Assembly (NCBI RefSeq): GCF_001522545.3
Contig: NC_031797.1
Span: 3,820,955-3,884,954, forward strand
Length of the DNA: 64,000 nucleotides
Reading direction: 5' to 3'
Source of the DNA: Parus major
Lineage: Eukaryota > Chordata > Aves > Passeriformes > Paridae
This document shows, in pieces, positions 1 to 14,400 of this stretch (its first letter is position 1; every line of letters begins with the position of its first letter). The translations under genes and the position numbers were made by a program. Below the pieces are notes generated by a model that worked only from the letters and a program-made list of their open reading frames with translations, was not told the DNA's origin and ran no database searches.

Positions 1-209
1 AGGATTTACTGATTCCCCCTGAAGCAAGAGGCAGGTTTTACACCTCGCTGGCAGTTTGGAGGCAGAAGGACAGCACCTTCCTCCCTCAGCTTCTCCCAGC
101 CTTCGCTTCCCTCTTCCCGAGAAAAATAAAAAAAAAAAAGAGAAAAAAAAAAATTAAGAGCGACACACAAATATAAATACAGGATAGAAAGTCCTCCAGG
201 ACGTGGCTC
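1..209 (-). other. KXD1: KXD1 3' UTR (partial)
   Basis: Sequence downstream of the KXD1 stop codon on the minus strand. It includes a T-rich run on that strand (A-rich at about 122-155 on the plus strand). No AATAAA is visible on the minus strand here, so the 3' end of the transcript lies beyond the left edge of the window. Confidence 0.6.
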
Positions 210-1754
210 CTAGTCCAGGCCGTTGGCCGTGTCCTCATCTGTCAGACTCTGTCCATTGACGGCCGGGCCGTCGTACTGGCCTTGGGATAAATCCTCGAAA
301 TCCTGGCTGGTGGTGGGGGAGATGATGTCGGGGCTGGTGTCGCAGGACTCGGTGCTCTGCTCAGAGGTAGCGATGGTGGTTGTGGTGCTCTTGGGGACGG
401 GGTCGAAGTCGTCGTCGTCCTCCAGGATGGGGGATTCGTGGATGTCTGGGAGGGGAGAGGGAGGCGTTAGGTTTGTGGTGGGATAACGGGAGAGAAATTC
501 CCTGATTCTGCTTGTAGCAGGGATTAAAAAATATATCTTCCCTAAATCACCAGCGTGTAAAGGAGTGGTTGTTTGCAATTTCTTGGATTTAACGGAATTA
601 AGGAGTTTTGTGGACTTTTAGGGAAGCAGCCGTGGGCCAGCACATGGACTTCTCCTGATTCCTGAGAGATGCCTCACGTGTTCTCTCTTCCCACAGGAGG
701 AAAACTGAGCGTGGAGTGCCAGGACACTGCTGGGAATGGTTCCCACTGCCAAAGGGCAGGGATAGATGGGATTTGGGGAAGGAATTGATCCCTGGGAAAG
801 GGTGAGACCCTGGCATAGGGTGCCCAGAGCAGCTGTGGCTGTCACTGGACCCCTGGCAGTGCCCAAGGCCAGGCTGGCCAGGGCTGGGAGCTCCTGGGAC
901 AGTGGCAGTGTCCCTGCCATGGCAGGGGTGGCACTGGGTGGGATTTAAGGTCCTTCCAACGCAAAGCATTGCACGAGTCGGGGAATCTGCGCATCAGGAA
1001 TCACTCACTGCTGAAAGCCTCCGGGTACTGCTTTGCCAACTTCCCTTTGAGCGTCCTGGGGAGGAGAGAACAATCTGAGTCCGTGGGGAGCCGAGGGATC
1101 TGGAGCTGAGCCTCCAGCAGACAACACAAAGAAATCCTGAGGGATTCCCTCCCCAGGCCCCTGGAACAGCCCATCCCACCCTTCCCAGCCCACGGGGTGT
1201 TCCTCAATCCCACATTGCGTGACCACGCACTCCCGAGGCAGCGCAGCCCATCCAGAGCACGATCACGGGAGCCCAAAGCTCCAGCCTCCACTCCCTGCAC
1301 TAATCACAGCTTTTCCTTCTCACAGCCCCCCCAAACTCCACATTGTGCCCTGTTTTAATGCCCCCACACCCCAGCCAGCTCCCCCGTGCCTGTTCCCTGC
1401 CCGTTTCCCACCGGATCCTCCTGAAGATGCTGTCCAGGTCCTTCTTCATCTCCACCAGGGTCCTGGTGTGGTGCAGGAAGCGCTCGTTCATCTGCTGCAT
1501 GCGGACGCTGGACAGGTTGTTGAAGTTGAGCAGCATCTCGTTGGTCTTCTCAAACCGATCCAACCTGCGCGGGGGAGGCAGAGGGAGCTCGGCAAAGATC
1601 CCGGCAGGCTCCCGGTGCCGGTACCGGGTTTCCCACCGCCCGCTTTCCCCGGGACTCACATGTTTTTCTGGGCCAGGATGATGGCGTTGACGTCCTCGGC
1701 GTTGACCATGCCCAGCACCCTCCCGCAGAACACCTGCGAGGCCGTGGGCTCCAT
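210..1754 (-). CDS. KXD1: KXD1, KxDL motif-containing protein 1 (BORC subunit), four coding exons
   Basis: Coding exons on the minus strand, 5' to 3': 1754-1660, 1564-1412, 1055-1009 and 445-210. All introns are GT-AG and the sum is 531 bp, or 176 aa plus stop TAG, the same length as the human protein. The ATG at 1754 has a strong context (A at -3, G at +4) and the protein begins [18 protein letters not shown]. The KxDL signature is visible as K72-K-D-L75 in [15 protein letters not shown], inside a helical coiled-coil-like core (residues about 30-90). The C-terminal third is acidic and Ser/Thr-rich ([20 protein letters not shown]) and closely follows the human tail. From the family, KXD1 is a subunit of BORC on the cytosolic face of lysosomes, which recruits ARL8 and kinesin for outward lysosome movement, and is also linked to BLOC-1. 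It is divergently oriented to FKBP8. Identity is near certain; exon ends are read from splice motifs only. Confidence 0.96.
718..970 (+). mobile_element. CR1 LINE 3'-end fragment in KXD1 intron
   Basis: Recognised by phrases typical of bird CR1 3' tails in order: ccactgccaaagggcaggga, gggtgagaccctgg, gtgcccagagcagctgtggctg, gtgtccctgccatggcaggg and gggatttaaggtccttccaac. It lies antisense to KXD1 in its last intron and lacks any coding part. Confidence 0.85.
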
Positions 1755-1760
1755 CGTGGC

Positions 1761-2140
1761 CTGCGGGACCGCGGGGCGGCTCAGCCGGTGGCACCGGAGC
1801 CCCCCGCCGCCGGTAACGGAGAGCCTCCGTTCCCCTCCGCGACAGCGGATCCCCCTCCGCCCTGCCGTGCACCCAGTACCGGGTACCCCGCCGCCGTGCC
1901 CCCTCCCGGGGCGGCCCCACACGCCGGTAACGGGGGTCTCCTGCCCGCCCGCCGCCCCCGGTAGCGCCGCCTGCCCCGGATTCCCTCGGGGACACTCGGG
2001 TCTGGCCTCCCACCGGTATCCCCGGGGCCTCCCCCCAGCAATGCCCGCGCACCTGCGGGAGCCCGTCCCGCCGCTTCACATGACGGGAGCGGTACCGGGG
2101 GCGGCACCGGCGGCCGCTCCGCGCCGCTTCCGGGTGCGGA
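1761..2140 (-). other. KXD1: KXD1 probable 5' non-coding exon and intron 1
   Basis: The first coding exon has an acceptor (CCGCAG, cut before position 1760) only six bases upstream of the ATG, so an upstream non-coding exon is required. A good donor, CCCGCAG/GTGCGC on the minus strand, ends an exon at 2053. That gives an intron of about 292 bp (2052-1761) and a first exon that probably starts between 2060 and 2140 in the CpG island. The start of transcription is inferred, not seen. Confidence 0.6.
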
Positions 2141-2750
2141 GTCACGTGGGGCGCGACCCCGCGGCGTCACCGCGCCGAGCCGGAAGTGCCGGAGCCCGGC
2201 AGGGCGAGAGGGTCGCGACCTCTGCGGGCATCACGGAGCCTCTCCGGTACCGGTGCCGAGCCCCCAGCTCCGCTGCCCCCCGCGCCAGGGCGGCCGCGCT
2301 GGTAGCGGCCCCTTTAAGGCGTCGGGGGGCGCGTGGCTGACGAGCGTGCTGCCCGCCCAATGGCGTCGCGCGGTGGGTGGGGCCGGGCCAATAGGAGCCG
2401 GGGGGCGGGGCCTGAGCCCGCGCGTTCGCGGGCCAGGTGGGAGCGGCGGGGGGCGCGCGGCGGTCACGTGGGGCGGGCGGGGGGCGCGGGGCCGCCCCCC
2501 CCTCGGTACCGGACCGGGGCCGTGACCCCCCCCTCCCCCCCGATCCCACCGGGACAGACCCCCCCCATCCCACCCAGACCGAGCCCCCGCCAGGCCCCAT
2601 CCTTCCCGGGCCCTCCGGAGTCTCCGCTGTCCCGTTGCGCATCCCCCGCCCCCGGCGGCTCCCGGAGGTCCCCGGGCCGGCGGAGCGTCTCTGCCGGTAA
2701 GAGCAGGCCCGATCCCTGTGCTCTCTCCCCGCTCCAGGTTGCTCCGCCGC
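2050..2750. promoter_or_regulatory. Bidirectional CpG-island promoter between KXD1 and FKBP8
   Basis: A very GC-rich, CpG-dense stretch separates the two head-to-head genes, whose start codons are about 1 kb apart. It contains two CCAAT boxes at 2357-2361 and 2388-2392, exactly 31 bp apart and in the same orientation, which is a known NF-Y arrangement. Two CACGTG E-boxes at 2143-2148 and 2465-2470 sit in an identical 13-mer (GTCACGTGGGGCG). No TATA box was seen. The E-boxes suit USF/MITF/TFE-type bHLH-Zip factors; that either drives these genes is inference. Confidence 0.75.
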
Positions 2751-2751
2751 G
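2600..2751 (+). other. FKBP8: FKBP8 5' UTR with possible splice sites
   Basis: A clear acceptor (polypyrimidine tract then GCTCCAG, cut before 2738) lies 14 bases upstream of the ATG, so the ATG exon is probably preceded by a non-coding exon. Two upstream donors fit: CTGCCG/GTAAGA at 2697, giving an intron of only 41 nt, and GGGCCAG/GTGGGA at 2437, giving 301 nt. The sequence alone cannot say which is used, or whether the region stays unspliced. Confidence 0.45.
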
Positions 2752-7082
<4,331 letters not shown>

Positions 7083-7775
7083 GGGTGGCAGCGGGGTGGC
7101 CCCTTGGCACAGGAGCTGTGTCCTGCCTCTGTCTGCCCAGGGGCTCCCCCGAGGCTCTGCCACCCCTTCCCGCGGACTCGCAGCTCCGGGAGCGCGGATG
7201 CTTTCTCTGCCGGAGGTGCCGGATCTCTGTCCCGACGTTCCCTGCATCCCTCCTGGCACGGGTGGGTGCAGCTGTGGGGAGGGGGAGCAGGCAGAGCAGG
7301 GACCCCCGGCAATCAGGGGCTCAGCCCCCAGCCCCAGGTGTGTCAGGGACAGCGGGAGGTGCCTCACACCGGTCCGCCCTGGCCGTGCCCATCCCGGCTG
7401 TTGTGATGGGGATGGGCAGGGGAAGGCACGGAGAAGGAAGCAGTGGGAATGTGGATGTGCCCAGGGGCGGATGCAGCGACATTCCCTGATTCCTGGGGGC
7501 TGCCAGGGACTCAGCCCTTCTGGAGGCACCTGCTGCCCTGCTCTGCACATCCTTGGAGCGTGCAATGTCCAAAGGAAGCCAAAGAAACCCGCGGTGGGAG
7601 GGATGGAGGAGGGGAGCGCTGGACATCCCCTGTCCAGGCTGTCTTCCTGTGGGTCCAAACCTGTCGGGGGTCCTTCCCTGCCCTCCAGCCCCCCCAGCAC
7701 CTGCCCAGCCTCAGCTCTGCTCGTGGGGGGGTTGTAGCACTGTCCTTGCACCCCAAACTGACTGTGAACTTCCCA

Positions 7776-7781
7776 AATAAA
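7776..7781 (+). terminator. FKBP8: FKBP8 poly(A) signal AATAAA
   Basis: Canonical AATAAA about 690 bases after the FKBP8 stop. A U/GU-rich stretch follows (tctctttattgtcg), so cleavage at about 7795-7805 is likely. The 3' UTR is 7083 to about 7800. Confidence 0.85.
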
Positions 7782-7997
7782 GGACAATTCCTTCGCGTTC
7801 AGGTCTCTTTATTGTCGCAGGTGGGGACACAGGGTTTACAGGGGGAGGGAATGTTCAGGGGGCAGCCTGGGACCTTCAGGCTCTACCTGGGCATCAGGGG
7901 GTCCATGCTGGGGTGCCATAACTGGGGAGGTCTGCGGGGTCGGGGGTTCATGCCTGGGGGATTGACACCTGGGGGGGTACAGGGGGTGCTCACCACG

Positions 7998-8167
7998 NNN
8001 NNNNNNNNNNNNNNNNNNNNNNNNNNNNNNNNNNNNNNNNNNNNNNNNNNNNNNNNNNNNNNNNNNNNNNNNNNNNNNNNNNNNNNNNNNNNNNNNNNNN
8101 NNNNNNNNNNNNNNNNNNNNNNNNNNNNNNNNNNNNNNNNNNNNNNNNNNNNNNNNNNNNNNNNNNN
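7998..8167. other. Assembly gap (170 N)
   Basis: A run of N between the FKBP8 3' end and the ELL promoter. It is preceded by G-rich, repetitive sequence (7890-7990, several runs of five to seven G), which probably explains the sequencing failure. The distal ELL promoter may lie partly within it. Confidence 0.99.
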
Positions 8168-8416
8168 CCCTCCCCAGCATGCCCCGCGCCCCTATTTGCA
8201 TATCCCCGCCTCCCCCTCCCCACGGGCCAATCCGGCGCTGCGCCCGGCATCACCCAGCCAATCGGCGCGCCCGCTGCCCACCTCCTCGCCCCAGCAACAG
8301 GCGCCCCGCGTGGGCGTGGCCGCCGGAGAGACGCTTCATGAATAATTCATAAGGGGGGGCGTGCCGGCGGCGGGCGGCCCCGGCGGCCCAGGCGCGGAGG
8401 GGGAGACGGTCCCAAG
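8168..8416 (+). promoter_or_regulatory. ELL: ELL CpG-island promoter and 5' UTR
   Basis: GC-rich sequence directly upstream of the ELL start codon. It holds an octamer ATTTGCAT (8194-8201), two CCAAT boxes at 8227-8231 and 8258-8262 that are 31 bp apart, a GC/Krueppel-like box (gtgggcgtggcc) at about 8309, and an inverted repeat ATGAAT-A-ATTCAT at 8338-8350. No classical TATA box is present. The transcription start is probably between 8290 and 8380, which is inference. Confidence 0.65.
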
Positions 8417-11400
8417 ATGGCGGCGCTGCAGGCGGAGCGCGGGTACGGGCTGTCCTGCGGCCGCCTCGGCCGCGGCACCCGCGTCTCCGTCTTCCACGTC
8501 AAGCTCACGGAGAGCGCCCTGCGCGCCTTCGAGAGCTACCAGGCTTGTAAGGTACGGGGATGGCGGGCGTGGGGCGGCGGGTACGGCCCCGCCGAGGGCG
8601 AGCGGGCGGCCGCCACGAGGCCCCCGGACGGAGCCCTGCGGGTGGCACCGGCGGGGATGCGAGGGGAGGTGAGAGGGGGGGAGCCGCTCGTGAGGTGGGT
8701 GTGTGTGGCCTGAGGCCGGGGGACTCCCTGGTGGGGGGCTGAGCGAGTGCGGAGGCTCCCGGTGCCCCCCCCCTCCGTGAGTGACCGGGGAACCGGGAAT
8801 GGGGGGGGGGCGATCCTGGTGCCAGGTGCCTGAGGGACGCCGGAGGGGACTCGCGGTGCCACTCCCGGTGACGCCCCGGAGCTCCCCGGTGTGTTCCTCA
8901 TCCCCGGTAGTGTTTGCGGGGTCCCTCCGGGGCTCCCGGTGGGTGACCGGGGAGGGGTGGTGATCCTCCGGGAAGTACCCGAGGGGCACCGGGAGGTGTC
9001 GGTGCTTTCCCCCCCGCCCCGCCCCGGTAATTGCTGGGGGTCCCCCATGTGCCACCACGGCGGGGACCCCCAGTGTGTCCCCCCGGGGTGGGTGACAGCG
9101 GCCCCGCGCTCCCGGTGCGGGGGTGGGCGCTCGGTTCCCCCCCGGGAGGTGACGGGAAGCTGCCGTCAGTCCCCGGGAGTGTCTGGGGAGGGGGGCGAAG
9201 GCACCTCGGTGCCCCCCCCGTTTCCCCGGTGAACGTGACGTGGGTTTCCACAGCCGGGGGGGGGGGCGGCGGGTCCATCCCCGGTGCTGCCATCCCTCCG
9301 TGGCTGTCCCCTCCCCGGGACAGCCGGCTGTTCATCGCCCGCCGGCTCGGTGCTCCCCTCCCGGGACCGGGGAGGGGGAGAGGCACGTTCAGACTGTATT
9401 TTGAAATTTCCAGATTGTCTTTTCCGTGCCGTTTCCTTGAAATGCATCCAGAGAGCTTATTAGTCATGTAAATAGAGAATAATGGCAAAGCTCGGCAGCT
9501 GGTGTTGGGATGGACCGGAGAGGGGGTTCAAAGCTGTCATTTTTAGCGTAATTTTATTTTGATTTTATTTTTTCCTTCCGCCTCTTATCCTGCGACGAGC
9601 ATTTCTGTCTCCTCACCTTGCTGGGGGAAGCTGGGAGCCTAAACCCGTTTGTCATTAGGAGCGTCCTGCCTGCCAGCTTCTGTAGGATAAACCATATGTT
9701 GTCACAACACTATTTTTAATTTAGGGTGTTGGTTACATCACATCACTGAATTGGGCAATCTCTGTATGAGGACGAAGGTAATGACTGTACCAGGGTTTAT
9801 CAACTTATATTTTAATGAGTGTTTATCAGCATTATGAGAAGTCAGGAGGAATAAGTGACTTGGGTAGACCGAATTATTAGCTTTTTTCTCTCTGAAAAAT
9901 GAAACAAATAATCCAAATAATTCTTGCCTATATATTGGGAAAGCCTTTTATTTTGGGGCAGGGAGAGTAGGAAGACTACAGGCAGCTGCGTTAAATATTT
10001 TGGGAAGCTATTCCGAGTCCGTGTCACACATGAATAGTGGTGTTTATTTTCTAAATGAAGTCTGGGCTCAGGATTGTTTGGTGGCCAGCAGCCACTAATG
10101 AACTTTGCTTCCTTCCCTGCCACCCAAAAGAGAAATAGTCAGAGGCTCCTGGTGATTAACTGGGCAGGAAGGGATAAGGGCAGAAGAGCTGCTTGTTTGT
10201 GTAGTGAACAACGCAACAATTAGTGGGCTATTAAACACATATGTTCATTCTGCATTGGTTCTATAAACAGTTTCCCCAGCTTGTTGAACGTCTCAGCTTC
10301 CTCGGAAGCGCCCAGCCCTGCCAGGAGCCGCCTCCAACACACCTTTGCAGCTTGTGTTTGTCCAGTCCAGCTCTGCTTTAATTTTGGGCTGCATTAGTTA
10401 AATGGAAAAAATTTGCTCAGGCTCCTTCTGCTCGGTTTGGTTTGAAACGTGGTGGAACTGACGGCAGCGTTGTGTAATATGGATAATGGCCTGGAATCCA
10501 ATCCTGCTCTTTGTGTTACCTGGAGTCCAGCATGTGCAGTCTGACCTGTTTCGGGCACCGGGGTGGCACGTCCAGGCGATTCCTGCGACAAGGCTCTGTC
10601 CCTCTGCCAGAACGGGCAGGGAAATGTCTTCAGTTCCTTGCTTGAGTTTGTTCTTGGTCTAATAATAATGTATTGGGATTACATAATCCAAAAATGATCA
10701 CCCAGCCGGGCGAGCTGCCATTTGTTTGGAGTGTCCCCAGTGCCAGAGCAGTTGCAGGCTTGGTGTGGAGCTGCACCATGTGTGGATCAGGCAGCAGGGC
10801 TGTGGAGAAACAGATATTTGTCTTGTTGGGCCTCTGCTGAGCTGTGCTCTTGGGTTTCTGCTGAATTGTCTGTGTTCTAGGGAAGAAAACGGTCAGGAAT
10901 CTGCATTCTGGATGGGGCTTGGAGCAGCCTGGTCTAGTGGAAGGTGTCCCAGCTCATGTAAGGGGTTTGAAACAGGTTGAGCTTTAAGGTCCCTCCCAGC
11001 CCAAACCATTCTGTGATTCTGAGATATTGATCCCCAACTCCTGTGTTATGTACAGAGGACATGGAGCTGCTGCTGCTGTGGAGCTCCGGCTCACAGGGCT
11101 GCTGCCTTCTCCTGACCCTGGAAAAGGTTTCTTCAGTAGCTCACCTGAAAGAAAAAGGAGCCTTGAAAAGAGAATTAGCACTGGCTTCATGGGGATGAAG
11201 TGAGATGTCACCCAGCTGCTCCTTGTGAAACTTGCTGCCCCTGAAACTGTTTCCACACACTTGTGAAACTGAGAGCTCTGGCTACTGAGCTCAGAGGGCT
11301 GAGCGGTGGGAAGTGTGTCCCGAGTTGGTTTGTCCACTGATGAAATGCAGCCAGTCTGGTGTGCTCACCTAAAACAACTCTGGGTTCTGCAGGGAGTGTA

Positions 11401-14400
11401 ATTCTAGAGCAGCCTGCAGTCTGCTGCCTTCCTTTTGGGGATGTGTGCGTGGTTAGGAATTCCCACTCCCCCCAAACAGGCAGGGCATGGCCAAGGCCAG
11501 GTTGGATGGGGCTTGGAGCAACCTGATCTGGTGGAATGTGTTCCTTCCCATAGCAGGGCTGTGGAGCTGGGTGGTCTTCAAGGTCTTCCCAAACCATTAG
11601 ATGATTCAATGACTTTTCCCATCACTTCTTGTCTGCCCCCAGCTTTGTTCCTGCTCCTGTTGAGGTTCAGGGGAACTCCTTTCGCTGGTGCCTTGCTTTC
11701 CTCTTTCATTCCCATCCTCAATGAGGAGATATTTTACCATCCTCACCTAATGCTTTTAGTTATCATTCATCCTTTATTTTTCACACCTGTTTTTTTAGCA
11801 GCATCCTGGGTAAGTCACCATCATCCTGCCTGGTTCAGATGCCACGTGGCACACCTGAGCATCCCCTGAGCTCAGTCTCCCTTGGGGTAAAGATGCTGAT
11901 GGCACATAAACAGTGTCAGGGTTGTTTCTGGAACTCTTACCTGGGAATTTCTCAACTTCCACCTATTTCTACAAACCTCTCTGTGTGGTTGAGGGGTGGT
12001 TGGTTGATAACAAGCAATGTGATGGAGTTGCACACCTTTCCCTGTCACCTTATGTGTTGACCTAAGGATGGCTGAATGCTGCTCCTGGCCCTAGTCCTGC
12101 CTTGCCTGGTGGTTTTAGGAGGATTTAAAAGATGTTTTTAGTATCCCTCGGTGATGCAGCTGAGCAGCACGTCCTGCTCCTGTTGTCCCTCTCTGTCCCT
12201 GCTACCCTGGAGTGTTTTGAACTGAAGCCACCGGTTGATTCACTGGTGAACTTTGGCAGATGCACAAATATTTATTGGGGACTAAGCTGAGATAACCAGA
12301 GCACGTTGTCCCTGTGCTCACCCAGCTGAATTTTGGGACTGTGGTCTGACAGATGTGGCTTCCCAAATCATCTTCCCTATGCTGCTCTGAAACCAACCGT
12401 GAGAGAAACAATCCCTTGAAAATGAAGGTTAACCCGACCCCTTGGAGTTGCTATTTATTGAAATAACTTTCCAGCCTTGGCTTTTGGAGCAGGTTGTGGA
12501 GATTCCTTCATCTTGCTGTGTTCAAAGCACGAAACACGAAATGAAGGCTGTGCTGTCATTACAGGGTCTTTAGGGTAATGCGTATTCATGCTGACTTGAG
12601 AATTGAAAGCTGCTTGCAGGTGTCAGGAGGAGAAGAACAATCCGGCTTTCGAATCAAAATTCATTGAATTATCTCAGAGCTTTTTGCATCATTCCTCCTT
12701 CCCTGTAACCTGTTTTTTCCTGTCCTATTAATTCACTGATGCTGTAGTCCGTCAAAATTGAGGCTCTTACGACATCGGGAACATGAGTCGGTGACATGAC
12801 TGAATGAATCAGAGGAGGCTGGAGAGGAAGCTCATCGCACACGTACGGCTCATCAGCAAAAATGGGACAGGATCTGCAGAACACCCTGAACTGCTCAACT
12901 CCTGCTCAATGTTCTTCACGTTGACCTGAATGTGGCACCTCCCATTGGAAGGAAGGGGACAAAGAGACACTGAACATTGTGCATGAGGAATGTTTTGGCC
13001 CCTGGCAGTTTCCTTTCAATTATTTAGGGAAGCTTTTTCCTCTCGACCGTGTAGCATTTGGATCTGCTCAAATTATAGATTCATCTCTATAGTTTTCAAA
13101 CGGCATTGGAAGGAATTGTCTGTAATTTACATCTAAAGTGATGTACAGTTGCTATGGGATTCGGTGGCAAATTATAAACCCATTATGCTTTTTTTTTATA
13201 CTGGTGGTAACAGACTAAAGAACTGGGTCTAATTGGTGACGTGCCAAGGGAAAATAGAAAGTTTGTGATAGAATCCTTGTGACTGGTGCTTTCTTTTTTT
13301 TTAAAAAAATCAGATGTGATCTGCTTTTTATCAGTAAAACATATCCTACCATTAATTGGAGAGGTTGAATTTGAATTAATAATTTTTGCTTTCTGGTAGT
13401 ACAGGGGGAAGCAAGCTAAAAGATTAACCCTTTATGTTATTTATATGGGGCTAGGTTGTTCTTTTTTTAATTCAAGTGGGCTATTTCATCAGTCGTATCA
13501 ATGGCAGCTGGATGTGCTGATTGTGTTCCTTACCCAGCAAAATTAAACCCCTGCTCATTTTCAGCAGATTCTGATTTCTTATTCCACTTAAACAGCAGAA
13601 AGGAAAGCTATTATAACATCTTTTAAAACTTTTCTCTGAAGCATAGCAGTCTCTTCAGAACAATGTGTCTCCCAAGGACCCATCTCCTGCCTGGAGTGGC
13701 TCCTGCCGGTCAGCTCAGAGTCATCCTCCAACACCAGGGGCTTTTCTGAGCTTTTTTCCCCGAAGTGCTCTGTCCTGTTGAGTTGGTTTTTGTCCTGGTG
13801 CAGCTTGGCACGGGGCTGGTGGCTGTCGAAACACTTCCCTTGCGTCGTGCCGGCTGTGTTGGGACAGCAGCAGCAGCGCCTTTATCGCTGCCCTGGGAGG
13901 GGAGATTTTGTTGGAGGGAGCATTTGAGGTCTCGCTGGTAAATGGACGTGTTATCTCCCGAACAATTTGCACGTTTCAGGCCATTTAAACTCTGTAACTT
14001 GTAAGCAGAAACTTGTGAAGCGTCTCCAAATCCCTGGTGTTTGTGCATGTTGAAAAATGGGAAGGGACAGACTGCATGCGTCACTCCCGTACTAATTTGT
14101 GCCAGCTAATCCATGGGAGAAGAATACATTTTGGCTGACTTAGTGGTTTTGCTGCTAATACACAGGAGAATGCGTTTGAATGGATGGAGTGACTGCAGGG
14201 GTTTAGGTAGATTTTGAAGGGATACCCTGTGTCTGGGATCCTGTGCTGGATACCCTTATTTGGGATCACACTCGTGTCATATCCCGGATTTGTTTGGATT
14301 TTGAGGAAGGAGAAGTTGGCGGGAGGAAAAGTGGCCGTCACTCAGCGTCATAACATCAGGAAGGCTGGGATCGAGTTACCTCTGAATAATTAAGGTTAAT

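Noticed and set aside
1300..2145. A 281-residue open frame on the minus strand over the KXD1 exons and promoter
   Set aside because: It reads through two KXD1 introns and the 5' region. Only the parts matching exons 1564-1412 and 1754-1660 are real; the rest is open because of high GC content.
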